Source of the DNA: Bradyrhizobium sp.
Lineage (GTDB): Bacteria > Pseudomonadota > Alphaproteobacteria > Rhizobiales > Xanthobacteraceae
Length of the DNA stretch: 64,000 bases
Direction: 5' to 3'
Assembly (NCBI RefSeq): GCF_030654605.1
Contig: NZ_JAURXB010000023.1
Location: 36,351 to 100,350 of the forward strand
Under the pieces are notes generated by a model, which saw only the letters and a list, made by a program, of their open reading frames with translations, was not told the origin of the DNA and ran no database searches. Shown here piece by piece: positions 29,497-36,931 of this stretch. Positions within the stretch are counted from its first letter, which is position 1; each line of letters begins with the position of its first letter. The position numbers were made by a program, and so were the translations under genes.

Positions 29497-30669
29497 ATGA
29501 CAAAATTCACCCGCAGTTTTGTCGTATCGACTGCGCTCACGGCGGCGATTTCGCTGCTGCTGATACCGGCGCAGCCATTACCCGCATTGGCACTGACCGC
29601 GGAAACGGTGACGGTGGTGAATTCAGAATACCCGCCTACGCCAAATCCTACATATTCATCGAGTCCGTCGCCGAGCCCAACGCCGTCAGCTTCGCCCAGC
29701 CCTTCTCCATCACCGACCCCGACGCCAAGCGCATCACCAAGCCCGAGCCCAACGCCCACTCCGACCCCAACCGGTTCGGATTCCAGCGCTGGATCGGTCA
29801 AGGACCTGGCCAAGCAACGCTTCAACCAGATGATCACCAACCGGGTGCTCGGCACGGTACTGCTCGGCGTCAACGAACAGGTCAACTGCGGCGATTGCGT
29901 CAGCGCGTTCGGCTCCGCGGGCTCATTCTCGGCCGGCATTCACGGCCGCAAGAACCTGACGTCCAACCTGGCGCTGCTGGCGGGCATCGCCTACGCCCAG
30001 TACAGCGAAGGCGGCTACAGCGTCACCAGCGCCCCGATCGGCGCCTTCGCGCTGCGCTACGATTTCACCGACTGGGGTTCATCGCGGCCGTTCTTCGACA
30101 TCGGCGCCATCTTGTCGCCGTTCCAGAAGGTGCGCTACCGCCGCAGCTACCAGACCAGCCTCGGCCCGGTGTCGCTCGACAGCGAAACCACCAGCGAGAA
30201 CTACGGCGTCTATGGCCGCGCGGGCTGGATCAGCCGCATATCACCGCGCGACGAGGTCGCCGCCTCGGTCGAGGTCTGGCAGATGTGGCAGCGGGTCAAG
30301 GGCTACAGCGATCCAGCCGCCGTGGCATTCAATCCGTTCGACGCGAACATCGCCACCGGCACCGACAAGACCAATCTCGTCAAGATCGGCGCGCAGTGGA
30401 CGCATCTGTGGGGCAACAGCATCGAGACCAATATCAACGGCGGCTTCGTGCAATCCTTTGCAACCCGCTCCGGCATCGTCGCCACCGTCACCGGTGAAGG
30501 CACCGTGGTGCCGACGATCGGCAACCAGAGCTGGTTCGAATATGGCGGACGGGTCGGCTACCGCATCACCAAGGGCTGGATTGCCGACCTCTTCCTCAAC
30601 GGCACCGCCGGCCCGCAGCCGGTCGGCAACACCCTGCACGGCGGCGTCGGGCTGCGGATTACGTACTGA
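29497..30669 (+). CDS. outer-membrane beta-barrel protein with Ser/Pro/Thr-repeat linker
   Basis: Signal peptide, SSPSPSPTPSASPSPSPSPTPTPSASPSPSPTPTPTPTG linker, then alternating beta-barrel-like strands ending in GVGLRITY. Confidence 0.8.
   Translation: MTKFTRSFVVSTALTAAISLLLIPAQPLPALALTAETVTVVNSEYPPTPNPTYSSSPSPSPTPSASPSPSPSPTPTPSASPSPSPTPTPTPTGSDSSAGSVKDLAKQRFNQMITNRVLGTVLLGVNEQVNCGDCVSAFGSAGSFSAGIHGRKNLTSNLALLAGIAYAQYSEGGYSVTSAPIGAFALRYDFTDWGSSRPFFDIGAILSPFQKVRYRRSYQTSLGPVSLDSETTSENYGVYGRAGWISRISPRDEVAASVEVWQMWQRVKGYSDPAAVAFNPFDANIATGTDKTNLVKIGAQWTHLWGNSIETNINGGFVQSFATRSGIVATVTGEGTVVPTIGNQSWFEYGGRVGYRITKGWIADLFLNGTAGPQPVGNTLHGGVGLRITY
29655..29790 (+). repeat. low-complexity Ser-Pro/Thr-Pro coding repeat
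   Basis: In-frame (SP)n/(TP)n repeat within the beta-barrel gene. Confidence 0.85.
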
Positions 30670-30702
30670 CGCGTGACCAAATGCCTGCGCTGGCGCGTCG
30701 GA

Positions 30703-31191
30703 TCACGCCACCGCCTTGCCCTCATAAGCCCTGCGCAAGCCCTCGATATCGAGCTTGACCATCCCCAGCATCGCTTGCATCGCCCGCTGGGCGCCGGCGG
30801 CATCGGGGCCGCCGATATATTTCATCAGCGCGGCCGGCACGATCTGCCACGACACCCCATAACGGTCTTTCAGCCAGCCGCATTGCTCGACCGACCCGCC
30901 ATTGGCCGACAGCACATCCCAGAGACGATCGACCTCGGCCTGGTCGGCGCAATCGATAAAGAACGAGATGGCATGGGTGTATTCGAACCGCGTGCCGCCG
31001 TTCAACGCCATGAAGCGCTGGCCGGCCAGCATGAAGTCCACCACCAGCACTGTCCCGGCCTTGCCGGCGGGGCCGTCGACGAGGTTCTTCTGCACCTTCT
31101 CGATCCTGGAATCCGGCAGCAGCGACACGTAGAAATTCGCGGCCTCCTCGGCCTCGCCGTCGAACCACAGGCAGGGGGAAATCTTGGACAT
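30703..31191 (-). CDS. VOC family / PhnB-like protein
   Basis: MSKISPCLWFDGEAEEAANFYVSLLPDSRIEKVQKN...GTVLVVDFMLAGQRFMALNGG...NGGSVEQCGWLKDRYGVSWQIVP. Confidence 0.9.
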   Translation of the reverse strand: MSKISPCLWFDGEAEEAANFYVSLLPDSRIEKVQKNLVDGPAGKAGTVLVVDFMLAGQRFMALNGGTRFEYTHAISFFIDCADQAEVDRLWDVLSANGGSVEQCGWLKDRYGVSWQIVPAALMKYIGGPDAAGAQRAMQAMLGMVKLDIEGLRRAYEGKAVA

Positions 31192-31362
31192 CGTTGAACT
31201 CCCGGATGATGATGTGACTCAAATTATCAGGCGCCGGCCATCGCGGACTGTGCAGCCGTTGCTGCGGCGACATCCATCACGCGGCTCGGCCAAAGGACGA
31301 GCGGCCGGTGACCGTCCCGACACGGGTCTCGGATTTTTTTTCGAGGGCGGATCGACCGTCCC

Positions 31363-31387
31363 CGTCATTGCGAGGGGCGCAGCGACG
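31363..31387. repeat. truncated half-copy of the 14131/18042 repeat
   Basis: cgtcattgcgaggggcgcagcgacg; only one arm present. Confidence 0.5.
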
Positions 31388-31390
31388 GAG

Positions 31391-31696
31391 TTACGGCCGC
31401 GAACCGGTACCCGCGCTCCGTCTGGCCGGAATATGCTTGGTGAAAATGCGTACTACAGCGCCCTTCACGGGCCTGACATCGTCGAACAGCCGGGAAGCGA
31501 TTGCCTCGATGGCGTCGCGATATTGCAGAAACTGCCCCTGCCGCGCCGTGCTCGGCGAGCCCCGCACGCCTGCGAGCTCGTCCATCGCGGCGTCGCTGAT
31601 CTGGCAGTCGACGGTCTCGCCGTCGTTCAGCATGGTAAATCCGAACGCCAAGCGTTCGTCGTCATACCCTACAATGCGACCACGCGTCAGCGGCAT
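31391..31696 (-). CDS. DUF1488-like small protein
   Basis: MPLTRGRIVGYDDERLAFGFTMLNDGETVDCQISDAAMDELAGVRGSPSTARQGQFLQYRDAIEAIASRLFD. Confidence 0.6.
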   Translation of the reverse strand: MPLTRGRIVGYDDERLAFGFTMLNDGETVDCQISDAAMDELAGVRGSPSTARQGQFLQYRDAIEAIASRLFDDVRPVKGAVVRIFTKHIPARRSAGTGSRP

Positions 31697-31789
31697 CGAA
31701 AGTTTCCCTGTCGCCCCCTGGTCATTCCAGGGCGCGAAAACGCGAACCCGAGCGACAAGCGCGAGGCGCTTGCGCCGGGAATGCCTTCG

Positions 31790-32311
31790 TCACTTCGCCT
31801 CGGCGGGATCCCGGTGTACCGGATCGATCCACAGCACCGTCTCCGGCTTTTCCACCGGCTCGATGTCGAGATTGATCGCGACCGCCTGGCCGTCGCTGCG
31901 CACCAGCACGCATTCCAGCACCTCGTCCGGGCTGGCGTTGATCTCCTGATGCGGAACGTAAGGCGGGATGAAGATGAAATCGCCCGGCCCCGCTTCCGCA
32001 GTGAACTGAAGCTTCTCGCCCCAGCGCATCCGTGCCTTGCCCTTGACGACAAAGATGATGCTCTCGAGATGGCCGTGATGATGCGCGCCGGTCTTGGCGT
32101 CCGGCCTGATGGTCACGGTGCCCGCCCACAATTTCTGCGCGCCGACACGCGCGAAGTTGATCGCCGCCTTGCGATCCATCCCCGCGGTCGAGGGCACGTT
32201 GGGATCGAGCTGATCGCCGGGAATGACGCGAACGCCGTCGTGCTTCCAGCGCTCGGCATCGCCGTGATCGTGCGAATGATCCGAATGGAGATGGTCGTGG
32301 TGGCCAGTCAT
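31790..32311 (-). CDS. cupin domain protein with His-rich N-terminus
   Basis: MTGHHDHLHSDHSHDHGDAERW...GAHHHGHLESIIFVVKGKARMRWGEKLQFTAEAGPGDFIFIPPYVPHQEIN. Confidence 0.88.
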   Translation of the reverse strand: MTGHHDHLHSDHSHDHGDAERWKHDGVRVIPGDQLDPNVPSTAGMDRKAAINFARVGAQKLWAGTVTIRPDAKTGAHHHGHLESIIFVVKGKARMRWGEKLQFTAEAGPGDFIFIPPYVPHQEINASPDEVLECVLVRSDGQAVAINLDIEPVEKPETVLWIDPVHRDPAEAK

Positions 32312-32391
32312 CGCGCTGCTTCCGTTCAACTTCAATGGGCGAACCCTACATAAAACCGTGATCGCAAACCAGCCGCGGTCAGGAACTTTCC

Positions 32392-32416
32392 GTAAGCTTC
32401 GCGGTTGTTTCGGTGA
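32392..32416 (+). promoter_or_regulatory. EcfG-like promoter candidate (GGAAC-N16-GGTT) upstream of csbD-like gene
   Basis: GGAAC at 32392-32396, GGTT at 32413-32416; ATG at 32440. Confidence 0.5.
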
Positions 32417-32439
32417 CGCCAAATCAAAGGAGAGTTACC

Positions 32440-32655
32440 ATGGGTGCGACCACCGACAAGGTCAAAGGTACCGCCAACGAAGCCATCGGCAAGGCCAAGC
32501 AGGGCATCGGCGAAGCCGTCGGCTCCGACAGGCTGCAGGGCGAAGGTGTGATCCAGGAAGTCAAAGGCAAGGGCCAGCAGGCTCTCGGCGACGCCAAGGA
32601 AGCCACCAAGGACGCCGTCAACAAGGCGGCCGCCGCGGCCAACAGGAACCTCTGA
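32440..32655 (+). CDS. CsbD family stress protein
   Basis: [60 protein letters not shown]. Confidence 0.93.
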   Translation: MGATTDKVKGTANEAIGKAKQGIGEAVGSDRLQGEGVIQEVKGKGQQALGDAKEATKDAVNKAAAAANRNL

Positions 32656-32679
32656 TCAACTGAATATCGAATTGAAGGG

Positions 32680-32706
32680 CCGGCCCGGTGGGCCGGTTCT
32701 CTTTTT
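32680..32706 (+). terminator. Rho-independent terminator after csbD-like gene
   Basis: CCGGCCC-ggt-GGGCCGG followed by TTCTCTTTTT. Confidence 0.8.
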
Positions 32707-32799
32707 GCCTAAACGATATCGCCCGGCGAAGCGCCCCCACCCTAGCCGATGCTTCGCATCGGCGTTCTTGTATCAGGAACGGCGGCCATTGGCCGCCTA

Positions 32800-32948
32800 T
32801 GCCCTCCCCCGCAAGCGGGAGAGGGAGTCGCACAGGATTCCTGGAGAGCCTGGTGCCAAACAATAGCGTGAGAGAAATTATCCTCGCTCTGTCAGCGTTC
32901 GCAGTGAGCCCCCTCTCCCGCTTGCGGGGGAGGGTTGGGGTGGGGGCA
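32800..32948. repeat. pair of inverted intergenic repeats (ccctcccccgcaagcgggagaggg / ccctctcccgcttgcgggggaggg)
   Basis: Each arm is itself a hairpin; the two copies are inverted relative to one another. Confidence 0.65.
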
Positions 32949-32973
32949 GCAGCAAGCGATGGCGCCCGAGCGA

Positions 32974-33453
32974 TTACTTCACAGCCAGCAATTCAACGTC
33001 AAACATCAACGTCGCATTCGGCGGAATCAGGCCGCCGGCGCCGCGGGCGCCGTAGCCCAGCGCGGGCGGAATGATCAGAGTGCGCTTGCCGCCGACCTTC
33101 ATGGTGGCGACGCCTTCATCCCAGCCGCCGATCACCTGGCGCTGCCCGATCGTGAATTCGAACGGCTCGTTGCGGTCGACCGAACTGTCGAACTTCTTGC
33201 CTTTCTGGCCATTCTCGTAGAGCCAGCCGGTGTAGTGCATGACGCAGATCTGGCCGGGCTTCGGCGAAGCGCCAGTGCCGACGGTGCTGTCCGATATCTG
33301 CAATCCTGATGCTGTGGTCATGGTTTTCCCTGCGGTCTGGGCCGCTGCTATGGTTGGACAGGCCGCTCCGGCGGTTGCCAGGGCAATCGCCGATAAGGTC
33401 AATAGTGTCGCGCGCGTAAGACGTCGCATTCCCATGATATCCTTCCCGTGCAA
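32974..33453 (-). CDS. FKBP-type peptidyl-prolyl cis-trans isomerase
   Basis: Signal peptide; GQICVMHYTGWLYENGQKGKKFDSSVDRNEPFEFTIGQRQVIGGWDEGVATMKVGGKRTLIIPPALGYGARGAGGLIPPNATLMFDVELL. Confidence 0.95.
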   Translation of the reverse strand: MHGKDIMGMRRLTRATLLTLSAIALATAGAACPTIAAAQTAGKTMTTASGLQISDSTVGTGASPKPGQICVMHYTGWLYENGQKGKKFDSSVDRNEPFEFTIGQRQVIGGWDEGVATMKVGGKRTLIIPPALGYGARGAGGLIPPNATLMFDVELLAVK

Positions 33454-33609
33454 ATCGAACTGTGTCTAGCGCAACGCCCCTGCCGTATCCAGCCCATGCA
33501 AGGCGCAAAAACGCCGGGCCCGGCGTCTCCCAATGGGATGGACGATCGAGAAAATCAAGCCGCTCGCGACACCTGATCCGGTGGCGTCACTGCCGTGCAT
33601 GCGATCCGG

Positions 33610-33942
33610 TCAGGCATCGGACTTGCGCACCTCTTCGTCACGATGCTGCTCGATGTCTTCAGGCTCCTGCTCGTCAAGATGCGTCAACTCCGACCGCGCG
33701 GCGTGATCGACGCGCAGGAGTTCATCGAGCTTGGCATGCAACGCCAGCTTGTCTCGGCGGTTGGCGCGCTGGATGAACAGCGTCATCATGAAAATCGCCA
33801 GCGTTCCAATGGCCTCCCAGCCAAAACTCTCCCGGCTGAAGGCCAGCCACAATGCGCCGTAGGCGACAACACCAAGGAAGGCGGCGGGATGTCCCGCCGC
33901 CTGCCCGACATGGGTGGTCCAGTGCCTGGGCAGATCTGCCAC
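33610..33942 (-). CDS. low-affinity iron permease family protein (PF04120-like), copy A
   Basis: VGQAAGHPAAFLGVVAYGALWLAFSRESFGWEAIGTLAIFMMTLFIQRANRRDKLALHAKLDELL. Confidence 0.82.
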   Translation of the reverse strand: MADLPRHWTTHVGQAAGHPAAFLGVVAYGALWLAFSRESFGWEAIGTLAIFMMTLFIQRANRRDKLALHAKLDELLRVDHAARSELTHLDEQEPEDIEQHRDEEVRKSDA

Positions 33943-33952
33943 GACGCTCGAT

Positions 33953-34021
33953 TTATCGAAGCAGCAGGATCAGGATGATCACCGGAATCGGGATTCCGAG
34001 CAGCCAAAGAAGAATCGGCAT
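33953..34021 (-). CDS. 22-aa hydrophobic micro-ORF
   Basis: MPILLWLLGIPIPVIILILLLR*; SD-like GGAAAGGA upstream; shares LLWLxGIPxPxI with 36408-36494. Not in the ORF track (too short). Confidence 0.6.
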   Translation of the reverse strand: MPILLWLLGIPIPVIILILLLR

Positions 34022-34045
34022 GGAGTTTTCCTTTCCTGGTTGAAA

Positions 34046-34891
34046 TCAGTTGCGGACCTTGCGGCCCCAGGTACCGTCGCGCAGTCCGCCGCCTTCGGTG
34101 GCAGCGAGGCTGGCGCAGAAGGCACCGAGCAACAGCGAGGCCGTCAGCCAGAATGCGAGCTGCATGGCGGCCTTGCGGGCGGCATCGAGTTCGGTCTTGG
34201 CCTCGGTCACGACTTCATCGACGCGCTTCTCGGCATCGGCCTGGCTGAGTCCGGTGCGCGCAGCCACCACCCTGGCGACATACTGCCGATCGGCCGGCTT
34301 CAGATCGCTGCCGTTGCGGAAGCTGCTGGTAAACAGCCGCACCATTTCGCCGCGCGATTCCTGCCCGTTGCCAGCGTTCGGCGCGAAGGAAGGGTCGGAA
34401 CGGAACAGCGTATCGACATAGCCGTCCATCGGACCCGACTGGCTCGCGGCGGTCGCCGCACCCTGCGAGGCGCCCGTTACGGCGCTGCCGAGCAGGCTGG
34501 TCGCTGGCGTGGCGAGCAGCACAGCGCCCAGCACGGAAGCGAACGCCCACGCGATGAAGCCGTGCGCGGTGTCGCGGAAGTACACCTCGTCGCTGTGAAC
34601 GCCAACCCATCGCGTTCGCAGCCGGCCGGCGATGTAGCCGCCGAGCGAAGGCGCGATCATGGCGATGACGAGAAGATAGAGGCCGGTGCCGATCTTGAAC
34701 GTGGTGGTCGATACTCCCGAGCCGGCCCATGGCGATACCACCGACAAACCGAGTCCGGTGCCGAAGGCAAGCAGGACGAGCGTAAGCGCGCAACTCACCA
34801 CCGCGCCGGCGGCGACCGCGGGCCATGACACACCGGCGATGGAGGGTTCACCGGTCTCGGTCCCCGGTTGGACAATTACAGTATCGATCAT
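34046..34891 (-). CDS. polytopic membrane protein of unknown function
   Basis: MIDTVIVQPGTETGEPSIAGVSWPAVAAGAVVSCALTLVLLAFGTGLGLSVVSPWAGSG...GGYIAGRLRTRWVGVHSDEVYFRDTAHGFIAWAFASVLGAVLL. Confidence 0.8.
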   Translation of the reverse strand: MIDTVIVQPGTETGEPSIAGVSWPAVAAGAVVSCALTLVLLAFGTGLGLSVVSPWAGSGVSTTTFKIGTGLYLLVIAMIAPSLGGYIAGRLRTRWVGVHSDEVYFRDTAHGFIAWAFASVLGAVLLATPATSLLGSAVTGASQGAATAASQSGPMDGYVDTLFRSDPSFAPNAGNGQESRGEMVRLFTSSFRNGSDLKPADRQYVARVVAARTGLSQADAEKRVDEVVTEAKTELDAARKAAMQLAFWLTASLLLGAFCASLAATEGGGLRDGTWGRKVRN

Positions 34892-35127
34892 CGCGCGCTC
34901 CCAGCTGGCCAAACATGTTACGAGTGCCGCAACAATGTGCAGCGGGAACGTTTGTTCCGGGATCGCATTTGCAATTTCGCACTGTCCGGCGCCGCACACA
35001 TCGTTTCAGCGCAATCCACAGCGTGCGCTTGCGACATCGTGCGATCGCGAAGTCGATTGCTCCATCGCGTCCAATACTGCCCGCGCGCACGCGACGGCAG
35101 CAACGCTGATCGCAACGCACCGGCTGC

Positions 35128-35697
35128 TCATTCGGCAGCCACGGCGCGCTCTGCGGCCTTCGTGGCCTTGTCGCCGGTCCGCCTCACAGAATCCTTGCCG
35201 TCCTGATCGTCGTTGTTATCGACCTCGGCCCGGCGCTCGCATTTGCTGCGGATTTCTTCCAGCTCCTCGTCGGTCAGATGTTCGATGCCGACAAGCGAAT
35301 TTTGCGCGGCGCTGACCCGAATGAGCTCGTCCAGCTTGACCTGGATGGCGGCGCTGTCGCGGTTCTGCGAATTCTGGATCAGAAACACCATCAGGAACGT
35401 GACGATGGTCGTGCCGGTTTTGATAATGAGCTGCCAGGTGTCCGAGAACTGAAACAGCGGCCCGGTGATCGCCCATACCAGCACCACGCCAGCAGCCAGC
35501 ATGAAGGTCGACGCGCGGCCTGCCGCCAGCGAGGTCCCGTTGGCGATGTCGCCGAACAACCGGCTGAAACGATCGGCCCCCTTGCGCTTGCCCTGCGGTG
35601 GCTTGCCCGCTTTGGTGCCCATCTCGATGCCTGCTCCCGCAATGGAATTGAGGCCCGACGCTGCGAGGCGGCGGGCCTGTTCGTTGCTGCTCCCCAA
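35128..35697 (-). CDS. low-affinity iron permease family protein (PF04120-like), copy B
   Basis: TFMLAAGVVLVWAITGPLFQFSDTWQLIIKTGTTIVTFLMVFLIQNSQNRDSAAIQVKLDELIRVSAAQNSLVGIEHLTDEELEEI. Start may be MGTKAG. Confidence 0.87.
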   Translation of the reverse strand: MGSSNEQARRLAASGLNSIAGAGIEMGTKAGKPPQGKRKGADRFSRLFGDIANGTSLAAGRASTFMLAAGVVLVWAITGPLFQFSDTWQLIIKTGTTIVTFLMVFLIQNSQNRDSAAIQVKLDELIRVSAAQNSLVGIEHLTDEELEEIRSKCERRAEVDNNDDQDGKDSVRRTGDKATKAAERAVAAE

Positions 35698-35706
35698 GTG
35701 CGGTCC

Positions 35707-36228
35707 TCAGCTGGCCGCTTTGCGGTTGACACCCTTGCGCAGCGCAACGGTGTTGAGCTTGGTGTTCGCTGCCTTTTCCTCGTTGAGGTTGGTGGTCAGG
35801 AACCGGACGATGTCGTCATGGCCGAGTTCTTCCGCCCATGCGATCAACGTGCCGTAGCGGGCGATCTCGTAATGCTCGACGGCCTGCGCATTCGCCACGA
35901 TCGCGGCATCGAGCACCGACTTGTCCTCGACCTCGCCGGCGGTCTGGTCGGCTTCCTTGATCAGGCCATCGATCGCCGGGCAATCGGTGCCGGACGGCTC
36001 CTTGCCGAGCTTCTTGAACACCTGGTTCAGCCGGTCGATCTGCTTGTTGGTCTCTTCGAGATGCAGTTTCAGACCCTGCGCCAGATCACGATTGGTCGCC
36101 TGATCGATCAGCTTCGGCAGCGCCTTGGTAATCTGCTGTTCGGCATAGTAGATATCCTGCAAGCCATGCAGCAGCAGGTCGTCCATCGTCTTGATGTCTT
36201 TGGAAAAGAAACCCACGTCATCCTCCAT
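35707..36228 (-). CDS. YciE/YciF ferritin-like protein (DUF892)
   Basis: MEDDVGFFSKDIKTMDDLLLHGLQDIYYAEQQITKALPKLIDQATNRDLAQGLKLHLEETNKQIDRLNQVFKKLGKEP. Confidence 0.93.
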   Translation of the reverse strand: MEDDVGFFSKDIKTMDDLLLHGLQDIYYAEQQITKALPKLIDQATNRDLAQGLKLHLEETNKQIDRLNQVFKKLGKEPSGTDCPAIDGLIKEADQTAGEVEDKSVLDAAIVANAQAVEHYEIARYGTLIAWAEELGHDDIVRFLTTNLNEEKAANTKLNTVALRKGVNRKAAS

Positions 36229-36265
36229 TGAAAGGTTGGAACCCGAAAACGGGTTGCGCCATTCC

Positions 36266-36290
36266 AACATTTACGACTTGGAGGGGTTCC
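36266..36290 (-). promoter_or_regulatory. EcfG-like promoter candidate (GGAAC-N16-TGTT) upstream of the DUF892 gene
   Basis: Reverse strand GGAAC CCCTCCAAGTCGTAAA TGTT; 38 nt before the ATG at 36228. Confidence 0.5.
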
Positions 36291-36407
36291 CGCGTTGAGA
36301 TTTCAACATAGCGGAAATTCTTCTTCGTCATCGACCCGACATTGTCAGCCAGCGTCTCGCAGCTCGGTCGCGGCCCTGGGGCCGCAGCCGAACTCCGATA
36401 TCAGACG

Positions 36408-36494
36408 CTAGCGATTCATGAACAACGCGAGAAGCAGGATGATCGGAAGCGGAATTCCGATCAGCCAGAGCAGCGCACCTTTACCGAAACCCAT
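36408..36494 (-). CDS. 28-aa hydrophobic micro-ORF
   Basis: MGFGKGALLWLIGIPLPIILLLALFMNR*; strong SD GGAGG (GGAGGCTGACATG); shares LLWLxGIPxPxI with 33953-34021. Confidence 0.65.
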   Translation of the reverse strand: MGFGKGALLWLIGIPLPIILLLALFMNR

Positions 36495-36525
36495 GTCAGC
36501 CTCCTTGTGTTTGGACTGCATGGAT

Positions 36526-36550
36526 AACTCGCAAGAATTCCGAGGGTTCC
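36526..36550 (-). promoter_or_regulatory. EcfG-like promoter candidate (GGAAC-N16-AGTT) upstream of the 28-aa micro-ORF
   Basis: Reverse strand GGAAC CCTCGGAATTCTTGCG AGTT; 32 nt before the ATG. Confidence 0.45.
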
Positions 36551-36619
36551 AGACGCTGCCATATGCGTCGTCCCGGTCCTTGCGCAAACTCCGGTTCCGG
36601 CACTGAGCTGGTCATGCTG

Positions 36620-36817
36620 CTACGACGGACGCGGCAACCGCAGCTCTTGACCGGCGTCGTGTAGCGGACCGGTCGAGGTCGCCGCATCCAGATCGATGGC
36701 GATTTGACGGGCGATCAGATCGGCGGCTTTCCGGGCATCGCTTTCATTGGCGCAATCGAGCACGACCGGATCCCCGAACCGCGCGCCGTCGACAATATCG
36801 AAATGAAAAACGGGCAT
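36620..36817 (-). CDS. DUF6894-like small protein (65 aa)
   Basis: MPVFHFDIVDGARFGDPVVLDCANESDARKAADLIARQIAIDL. Confidence 0.7.
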   Translation of the reverse strand: MPVFHFDIVDGARFGDPVVLDCANESDARKAADLIARQIAIDLDAATSTGPLHDAGQELRLPRPS

Positions 36818-36931
36818 TGGTTTGTCTCCCGTGGGAGGTCAATGCCCGGAAACGAAGCCCGTTCCGCAATCTGTCTTGGGAACGCACAGGCTCCCGGCGG
36901 CGAGCGGTTTCGCCACCGGGAACCGAATCAC

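Noticed and set aside
29655-29790. Possible CRISPR or minisatellite array
   Set aside because: In-frame Ser/Pro/Thr codon repeat inside a gene with irregular units; a protein linker.
34934-34958. EcfG-like promoter (GGAAC-N16-CATT) before the 34046-34891 gene
   Set aside because: The -10 part matches only 3 of 4 positions and lacks the GTT core; a GGAAC/GTTCC inverted pair there makes the call ambiguous.
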